Source of the DNA: Lineus longissimus
Lineage: Eukaryota > Nemertea > Pilidiophora > Heteronemertea > Lineidae
Reading direction: 5' to 3'
Assembly: GCF_910592395.1 (NCBI RefSeq)
Contig: NC_088326.1
Span: 7,447,001 to 7,511,000 of the forward strand
DNA length: 64,000 nucleotides
Position 1 is the stretch's first letter. Each line of letters opens with the position of its first letter. The position numbers were made by a program, and so were the translations under genes. The notes under the pieces are model-generated. The model had not been told where the DNA came from, searched no databases, and worked only from the letters and a program-made list of their open reading frames with translations. Below are positions 1 through 9,336 of the stretch, piece by piece.

Positions 1-1402
1 CATCAATCCGTCATTTGTACAATCATGGTGATGTGGGGACATTGATATTTCATAACAGTTTCATACTGTAGCGGGGACATCAATCCGTCATTTGTACAAT
101 CATGGTGATGTGGGGAAATTGATATTTGACAACAGTTGCATACTGTAGGGGGGACATCAATCCGTCATTTGTACAATCTTGGTGATGTGGGGTCATTGAT
201 ATTTGACAACAGTTTCATACTGTAGCGGGGACATCAATCCGTCATTTGTACAATCATGGTGATGTGGGGACATTGATATTTCATAACAGTTTCATACTGT
301 AGCGGGGACATCAATCCGTCATTTGTACAATCATGGTGATGTGGGGACATTGATATTTGACAACAGTTTCATACTGTAGCGGGGACATCAATCCGTCATT
401 TGTACAATCATGGTGATGTGGGGTCATTGATATTTGACAACAGTTTCATACTGTAGCGGGGACATTAATCCTTCATTTGTACAATCTTGGTGATGTGGGG
501 ACATTGATATTTCATAACAGTTTCATACTGTAGCGGGGACATCAATCCGTCATTTGTACAATCATGGTGATGTGGGGACATTGATATTTCATAACAGTTT
601 CATACTGTAGCGGGGACATCAATCCGTCATTTGTACAATCATGGTGATGTGGGGACATTGATATTTCATAACAGTTTCATACTGTAGCGGGGACATCAAT
701 CCGTCATTTGTACAATCATGGTGATGTGGGGAAATTGATATTTGACAACAGTTGCATACTGTAGGGGGGACATCAATCCGTCATTTGTACAATCTTGGTG
801 ATGTGGGGTCATTGATATTTGACAACAGTTTCATACTGTAGCGGGGACATCAATCCGTCATTTGTACAATCATGGTGATGTGGGGACATTGATATTTCAT
901 AACAGTTTCATACTGTAGCGGGGACATCAATCCGTCATTTGTACAATCATGGTGATGTGGGGAAATTGATATTTCATAACAGTTTCATACTGTAGCGGGG
1001 ACATCAATCAGTCATTTGTACAATCTTGGTGATGTGGGGTCATTGATATTTGACAACAGTTTCATACTGTAGCGGGGACATCAATCCGTCATTTGTACAA
1101 TCATGGTGATGTGGGGTCATTGATATTTGACAAGTTTCATACTGTAGCGGGGAAATCAATCTGTCATTTGTACAATCTTGGTGATGTTAGGACATTGATA
1201 TTTGACAACAGTTTCATACTGCAGGGAGACATCAATCCGTCATTTGTACAATTTTGGTGATGTGGGGTCATTGATATTTGACAACAGTTGCATACTGTAG
1301 CGGGGACATTAATACTTCATTTGTACAATCTTGGTGATGTGGGGACATTGATATTTCATAACAGTTTCATATTGTAGCGGGGACATCAATCCGTCATTTG
1401 TA
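1..1402. repeat. 77-bp satellite array, block 1
   Basis: Tandem copies recur every 77 bp (the same phrase starts at 1 and 78). Some variants are 74 bp because of a 3-bp deletion. Each monomer carries the palindrome TTGTACAA and starts its two halves with GGGGACAT. The array enters from outside the window and stops at 1402, where a transposon begins; the interrupted monomer resumes at 5051. Short ORFs through it are by-products of the period. Confidence 0.97.
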
Positions 1403-1588
1403 GGGGAGAAAGGGGCGTGTCCGTCCCCTTTTTCATTTTTGTCTCAAGCTCTCAACCAGTTCCCTCAAATCAAGTGATTTCTTTTCCATAACATAGCTAT
1501 AACTTATAGCTTTGAACAAAATTCTGTTTCAGACATATTGCCCTTGTAATCTTTGATCAAAATGTATTGGAAAAAAATAGGCATGGTA

Positions 1589-1663
1589 GGCGAACTCGCC
1601 CCGTGCTGGGGCGAGTTCGCCCCCTAGTGAGGCGAGTCCGCCGCTGCGCGGCGGACTCGCCCC
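1589..1663. promoter_or_regulatory. left subterminal motif cluster of the Tigger element
   Basis: Four copies of a GGCGARYTCGCC-like word, in both orientations, lie at 1589-1602, 1608-1623, 1631-1642 and 1650-1663. A related word, GGGGCGTGTCCG, is part of the TIR itself (1412-1423). Repeated subterminal words of this kind are usual transposase-binding sites; that role is inferred here. Confidence 0.7.
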
Positions 1664-2048
1664 ATATACTGCAAAAAAGCCTTGAAGGACGTTATAAATG
1701 TTTTATTTCAACTTTAACTTCAACTTTAAAGGTTTAAACAATAGTAACAATGTATAAAACAGGAGCTCATGAGCTGTCAGTCCCTATATTTTTGCAATTA
1801 AGTAGACATTGTCATTTAAACTCTGTGTTAAGATGCCCAGCTGACGGTAGGTGTACTCAACCCAAGTCCTGCAAATGTCTCCAACTCCAAATGTCAAACT
1901 GTAAACGTGTCTAAAACTCCAAATGTATCTAAAACTGTAAATGTCGTTAACTGTAAATGTCTCTAAAATTTACTCTGTCTAAAACAATTGATTTATGAGA
2001 ACACCGTATTAACCAACTCGGTATATCTGTCTATGCCTGTTGGGAATA

Positions 2049-2621
2049 TTATGTGTAAACATCATTGGGATCGTTGTCACATTCATGGCATATGTAGTTA
2101 GCACTGTCGTTCCCGGTACAGTCCTCATGTGCCCAACGTCTGCACTTTTTGCATTCCACCCAGATTTCCTTTGGTTTGGATTTGGACCATAGACCCTGGC
2201 AGAAAACACACTCCCAATCATCATTATCATCGTCGTCATAGCGAAGACTTTGTTTCGCCTTGGGTGATTTAGAAGGTTTTTTCCGCTTGCATTTGCCTTG
2301 TTTCTTGTTTTTTCTGTCCTTTTCTTTGCCTTGTGTCTTCTTCTCCAACCTCAGCTTCTTCATCTCAGGCGTGTCTGTTAGGACAGCCGCCGTCCGTCTT
2401 TTCCGTCCGTTGACTGCTTGTTTCTTTGCGGGTGCCTTAGGATGTGGTCTTACCAATTCTGGAGAGAACGCATGACCCACTGTCGGGGAACCACTCCTAG
2501 GCCCAATGTCTACAGCTGGATCACATGCTGCAGACAGTGAAGACGGACATGTGTCATTGTTTTCAGCCATATCTGAAGGTTCTGCAGCTGGAGCATCGGA
2601 CTGTAGAGATGAAATAGGCAT
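2049..2621 (-). CDS. basic region plus PHD-type zinc finger, C-terminal part of the Tigger protein
   Basis: A 190-residue frame. Residues about 60-130 are very rich in Lys and Arg, probably nuclear localisation or DNA binding. The C-terminal 60 residues carry a Cys4-His-Cys3 pattern: CVFC, CKKC, a His in WAHEDC, and CHEC. This matches the PHD-like finger that closes many Tigger/Jerky-type transposases in invertebrates. It lies in the same frame as the transposase upstream, separated only by one TAA (2679-2681) and 19 open codons. It is therefore more likely the tail of that protein than a separate gene, although the ATG at 2621 could start a separate product. Confidence 0.8.
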   Translation of the reverse strand: MPISSLQSDAPAAEPSDMAENNDTCPSSLSAACDPAVDIGPRSGSPTVGHAFSPELVRPHPKAPAKKQAVNGRKRRTAAVLTDTPEMKKLRLEKKTQGKEKDRKNKKQGKCKRKKPSKSPKAKQSLRYDDDDNDDWECVFCQGLWSKSKPKEIWVECKKCRRWAHEDCTGNDSANYICHECDNDPNDVYT

Positions 2622-2678
2622 GTTTATGTTCCCTTGCGTGTCTCCCTGGGGTTCTGGCGAAATACAATAGAGTCCTGA

Positions 2679-4439
2679 TTAATGAGCATCCAGTCCATCA
2701 CCACTTCTTAGCAGCAAGATAGTGGTCGTAGCCGCCACACCAGAGCGACCGGGAATAATCTGGGTTACATCATATCCTCCGTCTTCCCTTACTTGGTATA
2801 CATTTGCATTGATACAGAGGGCATTACAGAGAATTGCCAGCGCCATGTCACATGCATTCGTGTCATATTTTTTATCAAAAACGAAATATCGAATCCCAGA
2901 GACAATGTCAGTCTCAAAGCCCGCATAAAATGCTTCATTCTCGGTCACTTCTTGCATTAAACGATCACATAGACTAGAGTATGTGATGTCCTTGAAACAT
3001 CCTCCATCTGCATTGAGACTGGCCTCTGCAGCGTATAGTAGGCAATGGCCATCACCACGAACATCAATCACATTGAAGTCGCTTTGCTCAATACATATTA
3101 TAGATTCACTCGACTTTGCGTTTGGCGATTCCCCATTTTGTCCAACGGCATTCTCTTTTTGTTTTTCATGTGAGCTAGGCCCCATTGTTGGGTCCGGTCT
3201 GTCTGTAACATAGGATGGAGCAAAGTCATCTTCCGTGAATATATTCGGGTTGAATGGATAGATTCCCGCCTTAGCAAATCCCGAGGCGATATTGCTTTGG
3301 TTGAATGCTTCCATCCATGGTTGACAAATGATTTCTGGGAGATCATAGATACTGGCGGGTCTACCAGGATGAGTCCGCATCCAGTTGGCCATGGATGATT
3401 TCATCTTGGTTTTTAAGGATCCGAAGACTGCGACATCAAGAGGTTGAAGTTTGTGGGAACAGTGGGGAGGAAAAGACAGCATGACGATTCCGTTGTTTTT
3501 CGCATAATCAATAACATCTATTGAAAGGTGCGAGTCGTGATTGTCCAAGAGCAGCAGTACAGGACTTGCTTTTGTAGGCCTAACGTTCGCGACAAAGTGT
3601 ACCAGAAATTTCAGAAAGTTTATATCAGTCATCCAACCACTTTTATGAGCTGCCCCAAAAGAACCAGACGGTGCTCCTCTCAGAAAGTGACTTTTAAAGT
3701 GGGTTCTTGGGAAAATAAAGAACGGAGGGATGCTTGACCCACTTGATGCGATTGCTGCGCACACAGTTACCAGAGTCCCTCTTTCTGCAGAAGTAGCGGA
3801 ACCAAGTTGTTTCATTCCCTTTGTCGCCACCACCTTAGGTGGCTTCAGTACGGTTGTCGCACCCGTCTCGTCGCTGTTCCAGATGTCCTTCGCCGCGAAT
3901 TTGTATTTGTCCATAACCTTTGTCAACTTCGCAAAGAAAAGGGCGACGTTGGCCTTGTTGAAAGCAGTAGCCCTACCCAGACTGGTGGCCTCCGGTGTGC
4001 GCAGTGACAAAGTTTGGTTCCTTTTGAGAAACGATGTAAACCAATCTGCCCCTGCCATTTCTTTTTCAGGCCAGGACATTGGCATCTTTATTTCGTATTT
4101 CTTCGCACATTGATAAGCAAGCTGGCGAACCTCCTTGGGGGACAGGCCATAGTATATGTCAGCTGCCCGTTTAAGGTACTTCGACAGTTCCTCTTCTTGA
4201 GCTGGTGTGAAGATCATTCCTGGACAAGAATATCCAACGGTGGCCTTTGTTTCTGCCCCCTTTTCATCTAGATTTCTCATCCTGTTTAAAAAGTCCCTCA
4301 GCGTTGACCGTGGTATGCCGAACACATCCGCCGGTACTTTGGTGCCATCTTCGGTGTTCAGATAGTGATCTGCTGCTAGTTGCATGGTTTGTAGTGGGAC
4401 TTTCCCCTTCTTGGTCTTTCTGATGTAATTCCGCACCAT
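2679..4439 (-). CDS. pogo/Tigger DDE transposase with C-terminal OTU-like domain
   Basis: Translation probably starts at the second Met (4439), because a splice-acceptor-like TTTCAG lies just upstream of it. Domains in order: a psq/CENP-B-like helix-turn-helix (residues about 1-60), a linker with the GADWFTSFLKR word, then the DDE_1 catalytic core. The core has Asp in NSDETGA, Asp in LLLLDNHDSH and Asp in LQPLDVAVFG, followed by the family's AGIYPFNPNIF word. The last 130 residues do not belong to the transposase fold. They resemble an OTU cysteine protease: Asp and Cys in DVRGDGHCLLYA, a central YDTNACDMALAILCNAL stretch, and a closing beta strand ending in His immediately before the TAA stop. 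Catalytic residues of both domains appear present. The OTU assignment rests on motif reading. Confidence 0.85.
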   Translation of the reverse strand: MVRNYIRKTKKGKVPLQTMQLAADHYLNTEDGTKVPADVFGIPRSTLRDFLNRMRNLDEKGAETKATVGYSCPGMIFTPAQEEELSKYLKRAADIYYGLSPKEVRQLAYQCAKKYEIKMPMSWPEKEMAGADWFTSFLKRNQTLSLRTPEATSLGRATAFNKANVALFFAKLTKVMDKYKFAAKDIWNSDETGATTVLKPPKVVATKGMKQLGSATSAERGTLVTVCAAIASSGSSIPPFFIFPRTHFKSHFLRGAPSGSFGAAHKSGWMTDINFLKFLVHFVANVRPTKASPVLLLLDNHDSHLSIDVIDYAKNNGIVMLSFPPHCSHKLQPLDVAVFGSLKTKMKSSMANWMRTHPGRPASIYDLPEIICQPWMEAFNQSNIASGFAKAGIYPFNPNIFTEDDFAPSYVTDRPDPTMGPSSHEKQKENAVGQNGESPNAKSSESIICIEQSDFNVIDVRGDGHCLLYAAEASLNADGGCFKDITYSSLCDRLMQEVTENEAFYAGFETDIVSGIRYFVFDKKYDTNACDMALAILCNALCINANVYQVREDGGYDVTQIIPGRSGVAATTTILLLRSGDGLDAH

Positions 4440-4604
4440 GCTGAAATTATAAAACAAAAATGTATCAGAATATTGTAAAAAACTTACAGAATATCAACCA
4501 TTTAGGCCTACCTTATAAATGCTTCTTACTTTATATCATTATATATTGCAATGAGCCCAAGGCATGGCTGATCGAAGACACTTTAGACCACTATATGCAC
4601 TGAC

Positions 4605-4681
4605 GGGGCGAGTCCGCCGTTCACGGGGCGTGTCCGTCCCCTCTGCGAACACGCCCCGTTCTCAAGCGGCGAACTCGCCCC
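4605..4681. promoter_or_regulatory. right subterminal motif cluster of the Tigger element
   Basis: Four copies of the left cluster's words lie at 4605-4618, 4625-4636, 4645-4657 and 4668-4681, in both orientations. Two more GGCGGACACGCCCC copies at 5011-5024 and 5028-5041 run into the right TIR. With the left side this makes 11 copies per element. They are probable transposase-binding sites. Confidence 0.7.
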
Positions 4682-5050
4682 ATTTGACCTCTGGCCAAAA
4701 ACACGCATGCCACCAGAAGCACGTGAGGTTTTCTGCACTGTGATCACAGTATTTACGTAGCTTCATACATACAGTATCTAGTAATAATATACCTAAATTG
4801 ATATTCTAAGGGATCAGCACCGAAAACACATGATATATGTAGGCCAATTTTTTTACTTACGTGGGGTCAAAACGAACTAATGACTTTTTAAGTTCCGAGA
4901 TCGTGGTTACCACGACGCAAAAGGTTGAAGGACACGCCTAATGGGTCACGTGAGGTGGGACTACCGTTGTTTTCCGGAGCACGATTACCATATCTGAGAA
5001 AAGACGGGGAGGCGGACACGCCCCATAGGCGGACACGCCCCTTTCTCCCC

Positions 5051-5311
5051 TACAATTTTGGTGATGTGGGGACATTGATATTTCATAACAGTTTCATACT
5101 GTAGCGGGGACATTAATCTGTCATTTGTACAATCTTGGTGATGTGGGGACATTGATATTTCATAACAGTTTCATACTGTAGCGGGGACATCAATCCGTCA
5201 TTTGTACAATCATGGTGATGTGGGGTCATTGATATTTGACAAGTTTCATACTGTAGCGGGGACATCAATCCGTCATTTGTACAATCTTGGTGATGTGGGG
5301 ACATTGATATT
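5051..5311. repeat. 77-bp satellite array, block 2
   Basis: Same monomer as block 1. It starts in mid-monomer where the Tigger element ends and stops in mid-monomer at GATATT, where the next insertion starts. The missing half of that last monomer resumes at about 7485. Confidence 0.97.
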
Positions 5312-6094
5312 GGTCGTCGCGAGAGCAGACCCTTATTGTCAGGTTCTGTCATTATGTTTGTGGCAGCATGTGCCTAGCAACCATGCCTAGCAACGGGCAT
5401 TTTACACTAAAAAATATCTTTAAAATCATTTTTTTAAAAATTTGGTTCCGAGGAATTGTTTGCAGTACATTCAGCCTCTTTGTCACCAATTTTGAGACAA
5501 ATCGGAGTAAAAGTGTAGACGCTGAATCGATTTGTTTCAGGTCCGTTTAGCTAAATGGCGAGATTGACTATGAATGAAGATAGTTTTAGCCCTAGGATGC
5601 TCAGCAGTTGTTGAATTGAAATGCAAATTGCGTTGCCAGTATTTGTCCTATTGTAATAAAACTTAAGTTTTCATTAAAGTTCGTTATCTTGTTCATTAAG
5701 TCCTTCATCTCATGTAAAATGCGAAATGAATAAAATTATTAATTGGGAGCTCAAAATTGATGAGCGTGTATACGTAGCATGCAGGAATGTTGTGCTGGCC
5801 AGCGAGCAGTATGGTGAGTTTCTTCACAAAGCTACGTGTCTTTATCGATGATGTATGAAGAAACTACGAAGACCCAATGTAAGCAGTAATCTAATCTGTA
5901 ATACTCTCAAATTTCAACGAAATCAATCAAGTATTTGCCGAGAAATTAGAAATTACGCACAACTTTACAGGATCGCGTCAGCCATAATAATGACATTAAT
6001 GTACATGCAAATGAGGACTGTCACTTGCTCGTCAATACCGAGCAGCTAATCACGTGGGCATAATTATGATAATAAGGTACAGCGGTGGAAAAAT

Positions 6095-7400
6095 TCAAAT
6101 TCAAATTCTTTATTACTCTAAAACGCTAAATAGTCTGGTTCTCTGACCTCGATCTCCGGGCTTTTGGTAGGGTTTAGGAACGGGTCAGGTAACAACAACC
6201 GTCTACAAATAACACAGCAGAAAAGAGGAGTGTTATTTTTAGATTCAGCCATTGTTGTAATTTCCCGAGCCAATTATCGTTTTACGGTCGAAGTGAGCGC
6301 TGTATCTGTCCTAGGATTATGCACTATTATTGAACACATCATTCTACACTGTAGAAATACCGGAATTACTCTTAAAATGCGCGATTACGGTTATTTTATG
6401 TTTCAGACAAAGGGGTTTCCCCATATAATGACGTCACTTTTAGCGATATTGTCATTTTCGCAAAAGTACGATTTGGGACGCTAAACCTTGACCGATTGCG
6501 TTGGTTTTTGCAGGATAGGTTGTTTATAATATTTAAAAAAATTAGGCATAAGAATTTTTGTGGAAATGGTGGTTTAAGCTATTGTTCTATTTATAGATTT
6601 TTGTTATTGCCTGACCTACGACAGCGAGAGTGAGGTCGCCTGACCTACGACAGCGAGAGTGAGGTCGGAACGACTTTAGAATTCCCGATCGGAAGTATAG
6701 GTCTAAGGCGCGAATGAATACCGAATAATGAACAAGTAGCCTAACCCTAACCCTAACCCTTTAAACCGATTCACAACTTATATAGTGCGGAGGAACATCC
6801 GATCGGTAATTCTAAAGTTTAGCCATATAGGAAAAGTTACAGGGTATACAAAATAAGATCACAAATATTTAAAGACAAAAACATAATAATGGAAATCAGG
6901 ACAATATAGAGTTACGCAGTTTAAAGAACTCGTTGATAATCGCAGCAGAGGGAGGTGAAGGATTTTTCAGAAAAATTGTAGTCAGATCCGACAGAGACAG
7001 AAAATGGAGATCACTTCTATTACAACTGCAATGAGTTTTGCTGTTTTGACGCATATTTAGGGCACACCGCAAGGAAGTGAAAATCATCCTCAACCTCCCC
7101 TGACTTGCAAACCTCACACTTTCTTAGACTACAGTGTCTCCCAGTTTTGATTCTTAGACAATGGGCTTACAGCATTAATTTTGTGATACAAGCCCTGTGT
7201 TTCACTGATTTAATATCATTTAAATATGTTTGAAGTTCAAATGAAAACATAAGATTACTATACATCGAGTTTTTTATTTGTTGCGATTTCACCAAAAATT
7301 GCATGTTGACAAATATCTCTAATCGTTTACTGGGCATTAGAGTATAATATTTTCCAGTTATCCACATTAATATTCATTTGATCAAGCCATAGGTACCCCA
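6095..7400 (-). pseudogene. non-LTR retrotransposon 3' relic (RT C-terminus)
   Basis: Minus-strand pieces at about 7400-7024 and 7117-6896 read as the C-terminal tail of a LINE reverse transcriptase. They show TYLNDIKSVKHRACITKL, then RIKTGRH, a CEVCKSGEVEDDFHFL zinc-like word, and FIxxFFKLRN-type closing residues. One in-frame TAA and at least one frameshift break it. The 3' end lies near 6095-6120, where the minus strand has AATAAAG followed by short GAATTT repeats, a common LINE tail. It is 5'-truncated and carries the inverted-repeat unit at 6672-6819 in its 3' region. The clade is not determined. Confidence 0.7.
6610..6819. repeat. 29-bp tandem pair and inverted repeat enclosing (CCTAAC)3
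   Basis: Two perfect 29-bp direct repeats (6610-6638, 6639-6667) are followed by inverted arms of about 21 bp, 6672-6692 and 6799-6819, centred on CGATCGG. Between the arms is a short CCTAAC run of about three units that resembles telomeric repeat but is too short to signify a telomere. Confidence 0.8.
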
Positions 7401-7484
7401 ACCCGGAGGAATTAAGAACAACATTTCCAAACTTTGGGGACGTTCTGGCATCAACGCGACGACCCATATTCGCCTATAGGCTTG

Positions 7485-8571
7485 TTTCATAACAGTTTCA
7501 TACTGTAGCGAGGACATTAATCCATCATTTGTACAATCATGGTGATGTGGGATCATTGATATTTGACAACAGTTTCATACTGTAGCGGGGACATTAATCC
7601 GTCATTTGTACAATCTTGGTGATGTGGGGACATTGATATTTCATAACAGTTTCATACTGTAGCGGGGACATCAATTCGTCATTTGTACAATCTTGGTGAT
7701 GTGGGGACATTGATATTTCATAACAGTTTCATACTGTAGCGAGGACATCAATCCGTCATTTGTACAATCATGGTGATGTGGGGACATTGATATTTCATAA
7801 CAATTTCATACTGTAGCGGGGACATCAATTGGTCATTTGTACAATCTTGGTGATGTGGGTCATTGATATTTCATAACAGTTTCATACTGTAGCGGGGACA
7901 TCAATCCGTCATTTGTACAATCTTGGTGATGTGGGGACATTGATATTTCATAACAGTTTCATACTGTAGCGGGGACATCAATCCGTCATTTGTACAATCA
8001 TGGTGATGTGGTGTCATTGATATTTGACAAGTTTCATACTGTAGCGGGGACATCAATCCGTCATTTGTACAATCTTGGTGATGTGGGGACATTGATATTT
8101 CATAACAGTTTCATACTGTAGCGAGGACATCAATCCGTCAATTGTACAATCATGGTGATGTGGGGACATTGATATTTCATAAGAATTTCATACTGTAGAG
8201 GGGACATCAATTGGTCATTTGTACAATCTTGGTGATGTGGGGACATTGATATTTCATAACAGTTTCATATTGTAGCGGTGACATCAATCCGTCATTTGTA
8301 CAATCATGGTGATGTGGGATCATTGATATTTGACAACAGTTTCATACTGTAGCGGGGACATTAATCCTTCATTTGTACAATCTTGGTGATGTGGGGACAT
8401 TGATATTTTATAACAGTTTCATACTGTAGGGGGGACATCAATCCGTCATTTGTACAATCTTGGTGATGTGGGGACATTGATATTTCATAACAGTTTCATA
8501 CTGTAGCGGGGACATCAATCCGTCATTTGTACAATCATGGTGATGTGGTGTCATTGATATTTGACAAGTTT
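7485..8571. repeat. 77-bp satellite array, block 3
   Basis: Monomers as before, with 74-bp variants. The block ends inside a monomer at AAGTTT, where the first BEL/Pao element starts; the remainder (CATACTG) follows at 15062. Confidence 0.97.
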
Positions 8572-8842
8572 TGTCGTTTAGTTTGACAAGAATGCTTCGT
8601 AGTTTTACTTGCAGTAACTCAAAGATGCTAACACAAGGAGTTCTTGATGATAACTGGTTTATTTGATCGTATAGTGGTAATATGTATGGTTAGGTACAAC
8701 AAAGAACATAATCTTAATCTTATAAGTATGCTGCAACTTCCTGTCTTGAAAGGGGTTGCTAATCTGTGTGGAGACAGAGAGTCTAGGAACAGAATTACCA
8801 CAAGGGTCCCTTGTGGGAAACAGCCTTGGGCAATATTCGACA
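8572..8842 (-). repeat. 3' LTR of BEL/Pao copy 1
   Basis: Ends TGTCG and CGACA on the plus strand. Identical to the other LTR except for one terminal base. It lies downstream of pol in the sense of the element. Confidence 0.95.
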
Positions 8843-9336
8843 TCCTCCGGGGCCAACAAAATGAGTTAATTACTCTGATTAAAACACGAGCTTATCCTGC
8901 TGATCCAACTACAGTCAAAACAACAATCAAGCAATTACACATAATCTAATCTAAAGCATAGAGGCAACCAAAGGTTATGAATGGAGGAAACTAAATTAGT
9001 TTGAAATCAAAAGTCAGTGTTACTATATATAACAGTCAATGAAGCAGAAGAGCTTAGAGTCATGATGCAAGCTCGTAAGTATGCATAGTCCAAAACTAAG
9101 AACAAATGTGCACGGCCCATGCCTATGCCAATGGAAGTTAATATACACTCCAAACAGTCATAAAAAGGTCTCTTGAATGTAGACGCAATATAAAACAATA
9201 AATGATAATGACTTATTTCACCTAATGTGACGATACTAATTAAACATTATCCAAACATATGGAAGTGAATCGCTTCAAAATATTTCCAAATTATACTCCA
9301 AGCAGACTAATCACTGTCAACAAACAAGTCATAAAG

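Larger units (their letters stand above)
1403..5050 (-). mobile_element. pogo/Tigger-type DNA transposon in the satellite
   Basis: The two ends are perfect 21-bp inverted repeats (1403-1423 and 5030-5050) beginning GGGGAGAAAGGGGCG. They are flanked by TA on both sides (1401-1402 and 5051-5052). Removing the element and one TA restores an ordinary monomer at its TTGTACAA palindrome, so TA is the target duplication, as in the Tc1/mariner superfamily. Inside, on the minus strand, lie a DDE transposase frame with an OTU-like extension and an in-frame PHD-type segment. Clusters of a CG-rich motif sit near both ends. Perfect TIRs suggest a fairly recent insertion. Confidence 0.95.
5312..7484 (+). 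mobile_element. Helentron-like insertion in the satellite
   Basis: This segment interrupts one monomer (GATATT before it, TTTCATAACAG after it). The left end starts GGTCGTCGCG. The inverted copy CGCGACGACC is not at the right end but about 20 bp inside it (7455-7464). It is followed by the palindrome GCCTATAGGC and a terminal CTTG(T). Asymmetric inverted repeats, a 3' hairpin, no target duplication and a site compatible with T^T are the layout of Helentron/Helitron2 non-autonomous elements. Apart from the LINE relic it carries no recognisable gene; 5312-6090 shows nothing else. Confidence 0.6.

Noticed and set aside
5113-5352. Small proteins with repeated MSPHHQDCTNDGLMSPLQYET
   Set aside because: They are translations of the 77-bp satellite and recur wherever two or three monomers happen to stay in frame.
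6164-6484. 106-residue plus-strand frame
   Set aside because: Lies antisense in the LINE 3' region with no similarity recognised.
6740-6765. Telomere-like CCTAAC repeat
   Set aside because: Only about three units, inside a transposon remnant; not evidence of a chromosome end.
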